Assembly: GCA_963761975.1 (NCBI GenBank)
Contig: CAVXIR010000004.1
Location: forward strand, 124,001-188,000
DNA length: 64,000 bases
Origin: JAMQPK01 sp963761975
GTDB taxonomy: Bacteria; Acidobacteriota; Vicinamibacteria; Vicinamibacterales; JAMQPK01
Direction: 5' to 3'
The position numbers and the translations under genes were made by a program. Numbering within the stretch: the first letter of the stretch is position 1; the number at the start of each line of letters is the position of its first letter. This document shows, one piece after another, positions 25,697-33,839 of this stretch. The notes beneath the pieces are model-generated. The model worked only from the letters and a program-made list of their open reading frames with translations. It was not told where the DNA came from and did not search any database.

Positions 25697-26270
25697 GGTC
25701 CGTCTGATGGCTTTGAGCGCGGCGAATCTCGGGTCTTCCCATTTCTGACTGCAGTCACATGCACCCCTGTTCAGGTTCGTACCGCACCGCGGACATAACC
25801 CTTTGCACGCGTCCGTGCAGAGCGGTTTCATCGGCAGCGCCAGTTGAAACTGCTCCATGATGAGCTGCGAAAGATCGATCTCGTCGTTGTCGTAGAACGA
25901 CGTCGACAGATCATCTTCTTCAACTTCCTGCTCACCTTCGCCGGCGTTTTCGGCTCGCGGCACGTACCCGCAAATCGAAGTCGGCCGCGACCGGCAGCGA
26001 GAACGGCTCGAGACAGCGGCTGCAGGTCAGCTCGAGCTCTCCCGTGAGATGTCCGGAGACGCGGTACCGGCCGGGTTCCTGCCGATCCACGTCGAACGAC
26101 AACGTCACCGGCGAGACGACACGAAAGGCCTCGCCCGTGGTGCTCGCCCTATCTTTGCCAAGGCTACGGCGGTCCACTGTCGCTTCTTGCACGGGCGGAA
26201 AGAGCGACGTTTCGAACCGCTTCTCGAAATGTTCGTGCGCGTCCGTTAGTGATCGAAGACTTATCTGCAT
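25691..26270 (-). CDS. yceD: YceD/DUF177 protein, interrupted by a +1 frameshift
   Basis: DUF177 proteins precede rpmF almost everywhere and are linked to 23S rRNA accumulation. The N-terminal part shows LTCSRCLEPFSLPV. The C-terminal part shows the DEIDLSQLIMEQFQLALPMKPLC block and four cysteines ending CGTNLNRGACDC. The frame breaks at 25962-25970: upstream reads DFDLR, and the expected YVPRAENAGEGE is one base away, at CGG-G-TAC. Removing one G restores a 192-residue protein of normal length. The truncated product would lose the conserved C-terminus. This is one of five +1 breaks in the window. Confidence 0.85.
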
Positions 26271-26275
26271 AACCT

Positions 26276-26319
26276 GCGCTCTACCAGCGTTTTAGGCGAC
26301 GGTAGAACGCTACATTATA
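26276..26319 (-). promoter_or_regulatory. Promoter and leader hairpin of the yceD-rpmF-plsX-fab unit
   Basis: A consensus TATAAT lies at 26319-26314, giving a start near 26307 and a leader of about 37 bases. Bases 26310-26301 and 26285-26276 can pair over 10 positions with one G-U, just before the ATG at 26270; if the transcript starts near 26307, seven of these pairs remain. A TTGACT at 26347-26342 is 22 bases from the -10, too far for a standard -35. Confidence 0.55.
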
Positions 26320-26373
26320 TCGAAAATGGTCGATGGGCCATAGTCAAGGGTCTCGGGCGTTTGTCGGTCATAG

Positions 26374-28077
26374 TCAAGAACCCTTTCGTCCGGCATGTCG
26401 CAGCACACGCCCGGGCAGTGCGGCGGTCGGCGCGCCCTTGTCGATGACGAGCGCCCCATTTACCAGGACAGAGATGATGCCGGCCGATAGTTGATGCGGC
26501 TCTTCGAAGGTTGCACGATCGGCCACGGTGTTGGGATCGAAGACAACGAGGTCGGCTTTCTTGCCGACCTGCACGAGACCTCGGTCCCCCAGACCGAGGC
26601 GTTCAGCCGGCAGTCCCGTCATCTTGTGAATCGCCTGAGGCAGGGTCAACACTCGGAGCTCGCGCACGTAACGGCCCAGCACGCGTGTGAAGGTGCCGTA
26701 AGAGCGTGGATGTGGATGCGATCGCGCCAGAACGCCTGTAGGAGCGAGCCCGGAGCCATCGCTGCCGATCGTGGTCCACGGTTGCGCAAGCGCCATCGCA
26801 ACATCTTCATCTCGCATGCCGAAGTAGATGCCGCTCGCAAGCCCGTCGGACCTGTCGACGATCTCGAGGAGCGCGTCCGCCGGTTCCTGTCTCATCTCCT
26901 CCGCAATTTGCTTGATCCGCATACCCTGATACTTCTGATGCGGCTCGTAAGTCGTACGAGCGAGCATCACGGTATCGGCGCGTCGTCCACTGAGGGGTGA
27001 CGACAAGATCGCCTGCGTTTCGGCGCGAATCTTCATACGAGCCCGTGGATCGTGCAGACGTGCGACGAGGCGCTCGCGTCCGCCCTCGAGGGCCCATTGC
27101 GGCAACAGATTCGCATTCAGCGTGGTCTGAGACGCGGCGTATGGATAGACGTTCGCAGCCATCCTGATGCCCTGTTGCCTGGCTTCCTCTATTGTGCCGA
27201 TGGCATCGCGCATGCCGATCGCCTCGGAAGCGCCGTCCAGCCGGGCGAGATTTCTTTTGAGGTGCAACACCTCCACGGACACGCCAGCTTCGCGTCCGAT
27301 TCGGGCAGCTTCGCGCAAGGCGTCGACAACCTGATCGGCTTCGTTCCGAATGTGCGACACGTAGATGCCACCGTGACGCGCGGCTATCTTTGCCAGTTCG
27401 ATCAGCTCTTCGGTCGTTGCGTAACTGTTGGGTGCGTAGATGAGACCGCTGGAGAGGCCTGCCGCTCCGTCCCGCATCGCACGATCGACGAGCTCCTGCA
27501 TCCGGGACAACTCGTCCGCCGTCGGCGCGCGTTTGTCGAAGCCCATGACCGCCGCGCGCACCTGCCCGGCGCCAACAAGCGCCACAACGTTGACCGCCGT
27601 ACGCTGGCGCTCGAGACGTTGGAAGTATTCAGCAAACGTCGTCCAATCGAGCTCAAGGTCATAGGTGGCGAGTGCTCTTTCGACCTCCGGCCGAACCGGA
27701 CCACTTGCCGGGGCGGCCGAATCGCTTTCTCCAAGTAATTCGGTGGTCACCCCCTGCGTGATTTTGCTCAGCGACCGGCCATCGACCAGAAGAGGAAAAT
27801 CCGAGTGGCTGTGCATGTCGATAAAGCCTGGTGCAACAACCATACGGGTGGCGTCGACGACGCGCGTCGCCGCCGAGCGACTCAGATCGCCAATCTCGAC
27901 GATGGTATCGCCACGGATGCCAACGTCGACTCGGCGCGCAGGTCCTCCAGTGCCATCGATGAGCTCCCCACCGCGAATAACGACGTCGAGCGGTGGCGGT
28001 TGGCCTGACTGACACGCGGCCGTCGCTACCGCGGCGCCCATCGCAACGATCAACGCCGCCAGACGGCTGGGAATCAC
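26374..28077 (-). CDS. N-acyl-D-amino-acid deacylase-type amidohydrolase, predicted lipoprotein
   Basis: Metal-dependent amidohydrolase of the D-aminoacylase/dihydroorotase group, likely hydrolysing an N-acyl-D-amino acid or a related amide outside the cytoplasm. The 567 residues begin with a signal peptide ending ATAAC, a lipobox. They include GFIDMHSHSDFPLL (metal His pair), the GLSSGLIYAPNSYAT block typical of D-aminoacylases, VSHIRNEAD, and TIGSDGSGLAP with the catalytic Asp. The C-terminal small domain ends with VLVNGALVIDKG. It overlaps the ankyrin gene by 4 bases. The true substrate is unknown. Confidence 0.85.
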   Translation of the reverse strand: MIPSRLAALIVAMGAAVATAACQSGQPPPLDVVIRGGELIDGTGGPARRVDVGIRGDTIVEIGDLSRSAATRVVDATRMVVAPGFIDMHSHSDFPLLVDGRSLSKITQGVTTELLGESDSAAPASGPVRPEVERALATYDLELDWTTFAEYFQRLERQRTAVNVVALVGAGQVRAAVMGFDKRAPTADELSRMQELVDRAMRDGAAGLSSGLIYAPNSYATTEELIELAKIAARHGGIYVSHIRNEADQVVDALREAARIGREAGVSVEVLHLKRNLARLDGASEAIGMRDAIGTIEEARQQGIRMAANVYPYAASQTTLNANLLPQWALEGGRERLVARLHDPRARMKIRAETQAILSSPLSGRRADTVMLARTTYEPHQKYQGMRIKQIAEEMRQEPADALLEIVDRSDGLASGIYFGMRDEDVAMALAQPWTTIGSDGSGLAPTGVLARSHPHPRSYGTFTRVLGRYVRELRVLTLPQAIHKMTGLPAERLGLGDRGLVQVGKKADLVVFDPNTVADRATFEEPHQLSAGIISVLVNGALVIDKGAPTAALPGRVLRHAGRKGS

Positions 28078-29411
28078 GACGTACTCCTCCGCAGCAGGTC
28101 GTCGACCTCTGCGTAGCCAGATGGAAAATCAACATCCCTTACCGAGGCTCCGGCAGCGAGCAGAGCCGCTACCGACTCAGGTGAGCGACTGTAACTCCAG
28201 TACGAGTCCACGCAGGCCCTGACGGCGAGAGCCAAAGGCGTACGGCCCTGGCCGTCCGGCACGTTGATCGGCGCTCCGCGCTCGATGAGGAGCTTCACTG
28301 TGCCGTGTTGCGCGCGCCAGGCCGCAACGTGAAGCGCCATGCTGTTATTGGCGACGCCCCAATAGCCGTCGCCATCTTTGTCGAGCGCGCTCACATCGAC
28401 GCCAAGATCGAGCAGGTGCCGAACGCCCTCGGTGTTGCCAACCCCGGCGAATTCCCCGAGCAGCTTGCCTCCCCGCGCCACGATCTGACGTGCAAGCTCC
28501 GGATCGCGGTTGCCGATGGAACGGACATTCTGCGCGTCGTTTCTGGCGCAGGCGGCCAGTAAGCGATCGACACCGTGGAGGTCGATTGGCATGCCTCGCC
28601 GCTCCAACACGTCGAGCACGTCACCACGTCCCTTTTGCGCGGCTATCGCAGTCGCCGATCGACCGTGTGCTTGCACGTTTGGATCGGCGCCGTGATCCAA
28701 CAAGAGCTCGATAATCGCCACGTCATTGTCCCGTCGCAATGCCTGGTGGAGTGCGGTATACCCCCACCCCGTCACGTGATTCGGATCAGCGCCTCGCTCG
28801 AGCAGCAACTTGACGCCATCGTAGTGATGCCAGTCGGTCTTGCGAAGCAGCATCGTCGCAAGGCTGTCGGCGGTCAGCTTGCCAGTCTCGACGAGGAGCT
28901 GTAAGAGCTCATTGTCGTCGGATTCCGGCGTGTGATAGACGACTTCCCCGTCGTTCGGGTCGGCGCCTCTCTCGAGAAGCAGGCGACTGAGCGCCGCATC
29001 ATGTGCGACTCCAGCCGCACCATAGAGAGCGCTCTCGAATTCGTGAGGCTGATGTGCACCGGAATAGAATCCGGTGTTCGCGCTCGCACCGGCGTCGAGC
29101 AGGGCTTTAGCCGCCCTGACGAAGCCAGCGGCTCGCGCCCGATCGAGCCGGAGATATCTCGAGAAACAGAGGTGGGTCAATGCATCCCAATCACGAGGTC
29201 CGCCCTTCGCGGTCGCATTCCCGTGGTCGAGCTCCACGAACCGGCGGACCGCGGCATCTTCGCCGAGTATGGCTGCGGAATAGATAGAACCCGTCGCGAG
29301 CTCAGGATGCGTGGCCAGAATCGCCTGAGCACGGTCGAGGGTTCCCGAGGCGTGCCCGGTATCGAGAGGTGCACAGGCGGCCTCAACGAATGCAACCAGT
29401 GCTTCGTCCAT
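28074..29411 (-). CDS. Ankyrin-repeat protein
   Basis: A 445-residue protein made largely of ankyrin repeats, recognisable from LLLERGADPN, LLLDHGADPN, LIERGAPIN and similar units with TPLALAV-type helices. There is no signal peptide, so it is probably a cytosolic protein-binding scaffold. I chose the ATG at 29411, preceded by an AAGGTGG SD and lying after the dgt stop; an upstream start at 29438 would overlap dgt. It overlaps the deacylase start by 4 bases, suggesting co-translation. The partner is unknown. Confidence 0.85.
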   Translation of the reverse strand: MDEALVAFVEAACAPLDTGHASGTLDRAQAILATHPELATGSIYSAAILGEDAAVRRFVELDHGNATAKGGPRDWDALTHLCFSRYLRLDRARAAGFVRAAKALLDAGASANTGFYSGAHQPHEFESALYGAAGVAHDAALSRLLLERGADPNDGEVVYHTPESDDNELLQLLVETGKLTADSLATMLLRKTDWHHYDGVKLLLERGADPNHVTGWGYTALHQALRRDNDVAIIELLLDHGADPNVQAHGRSATAIAAQKGRGDVLDVLERRGMPIDLHGVDRLLAACARNDAQNVRSIGNRDPELARQIVARGGKLLGEFAGVGNTEGVRHLLDLGVDVSALDKDGDGYWGVANNSMALHVAAWRAQHGTVKLLIERGAPINVPDGQGRTPLALAVRACVDSYWSYSRSPESVAALLAAGASVRDVDFPSGYAEVDDLLRRSTS

Positions 29412-29421
29412 TGCGACCACC

Positions 29422-30483
29422 TTATTGCCCATCGACAAAGTCGATGGGCCCTACCCAAGGCTTCGGAATATACAGCGTTTCGAAGAGGTTGACGGCGTAC
29501 CTGTCGGTCATGCCCGCCAGAAAATCGCGCGCGGCGGCATCGACGCCCTCCTCGGCGATGGTCCGTTGGTCGAGAAAGTCCCCCGGACGCTCGCGGATCT
29601 TCTCCCAGAGCCCGCCGAGAATACCCGTCGCTTTCTTGAACTCTGCCGTCGCCGATTCGTTTTCGTAAACCGCCGTGAACAGAAACGTTCGCAGTTCGAG
29701 CGTGGCCGCAAGCACCTCGGCGCTCATTCGAATTTCTGAAAGATTGCCGGCAAACGTGGCTTCGACCACGTCTTTCACCATGCGGCCGATCCGTGCAGAC
29801 GAGGTCTCGCCCAGGCGCGCCACCGCGCTCTTCGGCAGATCGTCGGCCCGCAGAATCCCCGCGCGCTGGGCATCGTCGATATCGTGGTTCACGTACGCCG
29901 TCAGGTCGGCCACGCGCACGATTTGTCCCTCGAGCGTCTTCGATCGTTGAGACGCCGGCACACCGACGGGCGAGCCGCCCTTGCCTTTCGAGTGATGAGC
30001 GATGCCGTCGCGCACTTCCCACGTCAGATTCAGACCCTGCCGATCGTTCTCGAGCACGTCGACGATGCGGAGGCTCTGCTGGTAGTGATTGAAGCCGCCC
30101 GGGATGATCTCGTCGAGCACGCGCTCGCCGGCGTGTCCAAACGGGGTGTGTCCGAGGTCGTGGCCGAGTGCAATCGCTTCGGTCAGCTCTTCGTGAAGCT
30201 GCAGAACCTTCGCGATGGTCCGCGAGATTTGCGCGACCTCGAGCGTGTGCGTAAGCCGGGTGCGATAGTGGTCTCCGGTCGGAGCGAAGAACACCTGCGT
30301 CTTGTGCTTGAGACGGCGAAACGCCTTGGAATGCACGATGCGATCGCGATCGCGCTGAAACGCCGGCCGCACGTCGTCTTCTGGCTCTTCACGCAGACGC
30401 CCGCGCGTGTCGGCGCTCTTTGCCGCCTGCGGCGCCAGGATCTGCCGCTCGCGTGCTTCGAGATGTTTACGGATGCTGGCCAT
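29422..30483 (-). CDS. dgt: Deoxyguanosinetriphosphate triphosphohydrolase-like protein
   Basis: HD-domain dNTP triphosphohydrolase that cleaves dNTPs to deoxynucleosides and triphosphate. In 353 residues the HD motifs are RTRLTHTLEVAQI and ALGHDLGHTPFGHAGE, with FRRLKHKTQVF upstream; this arrangement is typical of the dgt-type-2 subfamily. The downstream ankyrin gene begins 10 bases after its stop. Together with dut and deoB in this region it suggests a nucleotide-pool group, although no single operon is proven. Confidence 0.9.
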   Translation of the reverse strand: MASIRKHLEARERQILAPQAAKSADTRGRLREEPEDDVRPAFQRDRDRIVHSKAFRRLKHKTQVFFAPTGDHYRTRLTHTLEVAQISRTIAKVLQLHEELTEAIALGHDLGHTPFGHAGERVLDEIIPGGFNHYQQSLRIVDVLENDRQGLNLTWEVRDGIAHHSKGKGGSPVGVPASQRSKTLEGQIVRVADLTAYVNHDIDDAQRAGILRADDLPKSAVARLGETSSARIGRMVKDVVEATFAGNLSEIRMSAEVLAATLELRTFLFTAVYENESATAEFKKATGILGGLWEKIRERPGDFLDQRTIAEEGVDAAARDFLAGMTDRYAVNLFETLYIPKPWVGPIDFVDGQ

Positions 30484-30495
30484 TACTGGCTTCGC

Positions 30496-30603
30496 GCCAT
30501 TGGCAGATTAGCAGATTGCAAGATTGACGGCGCCACTTCCGACCCTTATTCCAGGAATCATCATCACTCTTCAACATTCTGACAATCTACCAATCTACCA
30601 ATC
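30496..30603. repeat. Inverted GCAGATT / CAATCTAC word array
   Basis: The dgt-deoB gap has GCAGATTAGCAGATTGCAAG on one side and CAATCTACCAATCTACCAAT on the other, roughly inverted, with about 60 bases of unremarkable sequence between. The words match the array at 2291-2325. Confidence 0.75.
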
Positions 30604-30605
30604 TC

Positions 30606-31781
30606 TCAATGCAGATCACTCAAGAAGCTTTTGCCGTGCTGCATCACACCGACTCCGAAATTATCCGCCAGAGTTTGCCCGAGGTCTGCAAATGTCGGCC
30701 GCGTGCCAAGATCGGTGCCGGCCTTCACCTTCGGACCCGTCGCAACGAGTGGGACGTGTTCGCGCGAATGATCGGTGCTCGGCGTCGTCGGATCGTTGCC
30801 ATGGTCGGCGGTAATGATCATCAGATCGTCATCTCGCAACCGCGGCAGCAAATCCTTGAGCCGTACGTCGAACCGCTCGAGGTTCGCGGCATAACCGGCC
30901 ACGTCGTTGCGATGGCCGTACTGCGTGTCGAAGTCGACCAGGTTGGCGAAGATCAGTCCGCGTGGTGTCGACGCCATCTCATAGGAGATGACATCGACGC
31001 CCTCGTCATCGCTCGCGGTGTGAATCGCGCGCGTTATGCCGCGCTTCGCGAAAAGATCTTCGATCTTGCCGATGGCGATGACTGGAACGTACGCCGCTGT
31101 GAGCCGGTCGAGCACGGTTTCCGACGTCGGCAGCATGGCGAAGTCCCGGCGGTTGGCTGTGCGCTGGAAGCTTCCAGGCTGCCCGATGAACGGCCGCGCG
31201 ATGACACGTCCAAGTCCGTAACCGCCGACTGCCAGCTCGAACGCGATCCGGTCAATCCGGTATTGCTCCTCTAGCGGGATCACGCTCTCGTGCGCGGCAA
31301 TCTGAAACACGCTGTCGGCCGAGGTGTAAACGATCGGTTTTCCGGTGCGCACGTGCTCGGCGCCAAGTTCGTCGATGATGACCGTGCCCGACGCGGCATA
31401 GTTGCCCAGGGTGCCTCGGCCTATCCGCTGCTCGAACGCGTCGATGAGCTCTTTGGGAAAGCCATCAGGGAACACGGGGAACGCACGATCGAGAACGATA
31501 CCCATCATTTCCCAGTGACCGGTGACCGAGTCTTTCCCAGCCGACATCTCGGCCATGCGGCCGAAGGCAGCACGAGGCGGTTGGCCGCCGACAACTCCCC
31601 CGATGTCGACGATGCGGTCCAGCCCCAGCGTGCGAAGCGTCGGCACGCGCAGGCCTACACGTTGGGCGATGTTGCCGAGCGTGTTGCTGCCCTCGTCCCG
31701 GTACTGATCGGCATCCGGAAGCGCTCCAGCGCCGACGCTATCGAGCACGATGACGATGATGCGGGTGAACAATGGGGGCAC
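30606..31781 (-). CDS. deoB: Phosphopentomutase
   Basis: Interconverts ribose/deoxyribose 1- and 5-phosphates in nucleoside catabolism. In 391 residues it shows the alkaline-phosphatase-fold metal sites: DSVGAGALPDADQYRDEGS, DSVTGHWEMMG, and TADHGNDPTTPSTDHSREHVP. The start is GTG at 31781. It lies 21 bases downstream of miaA, so the two are probably cotranscribed. Confidence 0.94.
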   Translation of the reverse strand: MPPLFTRIIVIVLDSVGAGALPDADQYRDEGSNTLGNIAQRVGLRVPTLRTLGLDRIVDIGGVVGGQPPRAAFGRMAEMSAGKDSVTGHWEMMGIVLDRAFPVFPDGFPKELIDAFEQRIGRGTLGNYAASGTVIIDELGAEHVRTGKPIVYTSADSVFQIAAHESVIPLEEQYRIDRIAFELAVGGYGLGRVIARPFIGQPGSFQRTANRRDFAMLPTSETVLDRLTAAYVPVIAIGKIEDLFAKRGITRAIHTASDDEGVDVISYEMASTPRGLIFANLVDFDTQYGHRNDVAGYAANLERFDVRLKDLLPRLRDDDLMIITADHGNDPTTPSTDHSREHVPLVATGPKVKAGTDLGTRPTFADLGQTLADNFGVGVMQHGKSFLSDLH

Positions 31782-31802
31782 GATGATACAAACAGAAGGA
31801 GG

Positions 31803-32771
31803 TCAGGAGGAATTGCTCCCAATCTCCTGTTCCTGTTTCGGTTCTGTGAGCAGGGCTTCGACGGACTTCAGCGTGTCAGGATCCTCGCCCGAAGTCGGAA
31901 ACCACACTAGGTTAGGCTCTTTGCGGAACCAGATCAACTGACGCCGGGCATAATGACGATTCTCGCGAGTGATGAGCTCACGCGTGTCGGCCTCGTTGCG
32001 CACACCGTGCAGATACTCGAGCGCCTGCCGGTACACGAGGCCCCCGAAAGGGTGTGCGCGCTCAGGCACGCCGCGCGCAAGGAGGCCCCGAACCTCATCC
32101 ATCAGCCCCTGCTCGAACTGTGCGTCCACTCGCCTGGCAACCCGCTCGTGAATGAGCGATGGCGGTGGCGACAGCGCCACTGAAACAGTTTTGTACTCAG
32201 CCAGCGGCGAGACCGTCGCGGCAAAGTGATCGGTCAACGGCTTTCCCGTGAGAAAGTACACCTCGAGCGCACGGATCATGCGCTTTCGATCGCGCGGCTG
32301 TATACGCATACCAGATGCGGCATCAACCCGCTTCAACAGGCGATGCAGAAACTCCACACCCCGGCGGTCAGCGATCGTCTCGAGTCTCGCACGCATCCCC
32401 GCGTCGGCACCCGGACCCGGAAAAAGGCCGCGCACAAGCGCGCGATAGTACAGGCCCGTGCCGCCGACGAGGATCGGCCAGCATCCGCGCGCGTAGATTT
32501 CCTCGATGGCCGTGACGGCATCCCGTACGTAGCGCGCCGCCGTGTACACATCAGTGGGCTCGACGATGTCGATGAGGTGGTGCGGGATTCCACGGCGCTG
32601 GGCCATCGGCACCTTGTCGGTACCGATATCGAAGCCTCGATACACGGCCGTCGAATCACAGCTGATGATTTCGCCCCCGTGCCTCAGCGCAAGCTCAATG
32701 GCAAGCGCGCTCTTGCCAGTGGCAGTCGGCCCCAAAATGGCGAGGATTGGCGGGCGTGGTGAAGGGGTCAG
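31803..32771 (-). CDS. miaA: tRNA dimethylallyltransferase (start uncertain)
   Basis: Adds a dimethylallyl group to A37 of tRNAs reading U-starting codons. P-loop GPTATGKS, the DSTAVYRGFDIGTDK block, the YRALVRGLFPGPG region and the RDRKRMIRALEVY motif are clear. The family needs the ILAILGPTATGKS strand, so an internal TTG at 32735 is too short. The only better in-frame candidate after the upstream stop is CTG at 32771, which lies inside a GGGGTCAGACCCC palindrome core and follows AAGGGG. The 5' end may have been remodelled by that element. Length would be 322 residues. Confidence 0.85.
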   Translation of the reverse strand: MTPSPRPPILAILGPTATGKSALAIELALRHGGEIISCDSTAVYRGFDIGTDKVPMAQRRGIPHHLIDIVEPTDVYTAARYVRDAVTAIEEIYARGCWPILVGGTGLYYRALVRGLFPGPGADAGMRARLETIADRRGVEFLHRLLKRVDAASGMRIQPRDRKRMIRALEVYFLTGKPLTDHFAATVSPLAEYKTVSVALSPPPSLIHERVARRVDAQFEQGLMDEVRGLLARGVPERAHPFGGLVYRQALEYLHGVRNEADTRELITRENRHYARRQLIWFRKEPNLVWFPTSGEDPDTLKSVEALLTEPKQEQEIGSNSS

Positions 32772-32783
32772 GGGTCTGACCCC
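32771..32783. repeat. 13-bp palindrome core GGGGTCTGACCCC
   Basis: The core of the palindrome family seen at 21162 and 56527, here without long arms, between the small-peptide stop and the probable miaA start. A partial second copy (GGGGTCA) abuts it at 32764-32770. Confidence 0.85.
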
Positions 32784-32864
32784 TTATCTGAAGAACACCA
32801 GCACGACAACGATCCCCAGCAGGATCAGCAGGCCGAGCTGTTGCGGACGGGTCGGGAGCGCCAT
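32784..32864 (-). CDS. 26-residue membrane microprotein
   Basis: An ATG eight bases after an AGGTGAGG SD opens a 26-residue frame: MALPTRPQQ, then a hydrophobic helix (LGLLILLGIVVVLVFF), then a final Arg. It starts four bases after the stop of the TonB-like gene, and its stop is immediately followed by the palindrome core before miaA. A good SD, spacing and a full membrane helix favour a real peptide. No function can be named; conservation in relatives would settle it. Confidence 0.55.
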   Translation of the reverse strand: MALPTRPQQLGLLILLGIVVVLVFFR

Positions 32865-32868
32865 GGCC

Positions 32869-33819
32869 TCACCTGAAATCCGCGGGATCTTCGTTATAGA
32901 GGAACGTAACCGTAAAGAAGGCCGTGTCGGACGGATATTCCGGCGGCAGCGGCTGCGTCGGATTCGAGCCTTGCAGCGCATTCACGGCGGCGTGATTAAA
33001 CGATTCGACGCTCGAGGGTTGCTTCACCTCGATGTCGGTAAGCGCGCCATTGCGATGGATATTGAACGTGATGACCACGTGCCCTTTCATGATCATCGCC
33101 GCCTGCGGCACAAACCAGTTGCGCTTCACCTGCGCGACGAATCGGCGCAGCCACGGCCCGAAATCGACCCCCTTGCTGTCGAACTGAATCAGCCCTTCGG
33201 CGTCGCCGCTGCCGCGCTCGTTGTCGAACGAATGCTCCTGCACATAGCGCTGCAGGTTTTTTAGCGCATTGCCGAGCACACCCCGTCCGCCCGTCTCCCC
33301 AAGGCGCAGTGCCGGTTTGGCAGACTGAGAGTCGGGCAGTTTCAGCATCGATCGAGAAGGATCGTTGGCGGCCATCTGGCCTTCAGCCGTCGCTTCGGGC
33401 TGTCCCTGCGCCACAGATGTCTCGGGCGCGTTCCCGCGATTGGGCCGTGCCGCATTGGCTTCCTCGAGCTCGCGCGAATTACCGCGCGCAAACGGGAGCG
33501 CATTCTGTGGATTAGGCGGCCGCTGGATGGTCGACTTCAAGCGGTCCTGATCCGAGAGATCGACGTTGGGCTTCGGCTGCGGCTTGGAGACGTCGAGGCG
33601 AGGCTGCACGAAGATGAACCGCGGGCTCTGTTCCGGCGGCCGATTCTGGACGAGGGCCGGCACAACGCGAGTCGACTGCGGAAGCAGATCGGGAACCGTC
33701 AGAAGCGCAATGAACAGCAAAAGGTGGACGATTATCGAGATGAGGACGCCTTCGCGCACCGACAGTGCACGCTCGACCCTCGGCGTTTCGGGTCTCAGAT
33801 CCTCAAAGTCGATATACAT
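32869..33819 (-). CDS. TonB-family energy-transducer-like protein
   Basis: Inner-membrane protein of 316 residues that probably spans the periplasm. One helix (VLISIIVHLLLFIALLTV, about 25-43) follows a cytosolic N-terminus. Then comes a long Pro/Gln/Asn-rich linker. The C-terminal TonB fold carries the signature GHVVITFNIHRNGALTDIEVKQPSS and a NWFVP start. TonB transmits proton-motive-force energy to outer-membrane receptors; no receptor or ExbBD genes are near. TATAAT at 33839-33834 precedes the ATG by 14 bases. TolA-like proteins are an alternative. Confidence 0.85.
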   Translation of the reverse strand: MYIDFEDLRPETPRVERALSVREGVLISIIVHLLLFIALLTVPDLLPQSTRVVPALVQNRPPEQSPRFIFVQPRLDVSKPQPKPNVDLSDQDRLKSTIQRPPNPQNALPFARGNSRELEEANAARPNRGNAPETSVAQGQPEATAEGQMAANDPSRSMLKLPDSQSAKPALRLGETGGRGVLGNALKNLQRYVQEHSFDNERGSGDAEGLIQFDSKGVDFGPWLRRFVAQVKRNWFVPQAAMIMKGHVVITFNIHRNGALTDIEVKQPSSVESFNHAAVNALQGSNPTQPLPPEYPSDTAFFTVTFLYNEDPADFR

Positions 33820-33833
33820 CAGTAAGTTAGTCG

Positions 33834-33839
33834 ATTATA
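33834..33839 (-). promoter_or_regulatory. -10 box for the TonB-like/miaA unit
   Basis: A perfect TATAAT on the minus strand, 14 bases upstream of the ATG at 33819 and adjoining the menG stop. It predicts a start near 33827 and a very short leader. Confidence 0.5.

Noticed and set aside
26342..26347. TTGACT as the -35 of the yceD promoter
   Set aside because: The spacing to TATAAT is 22 bases, too long for a standard sigma-70 promoter.
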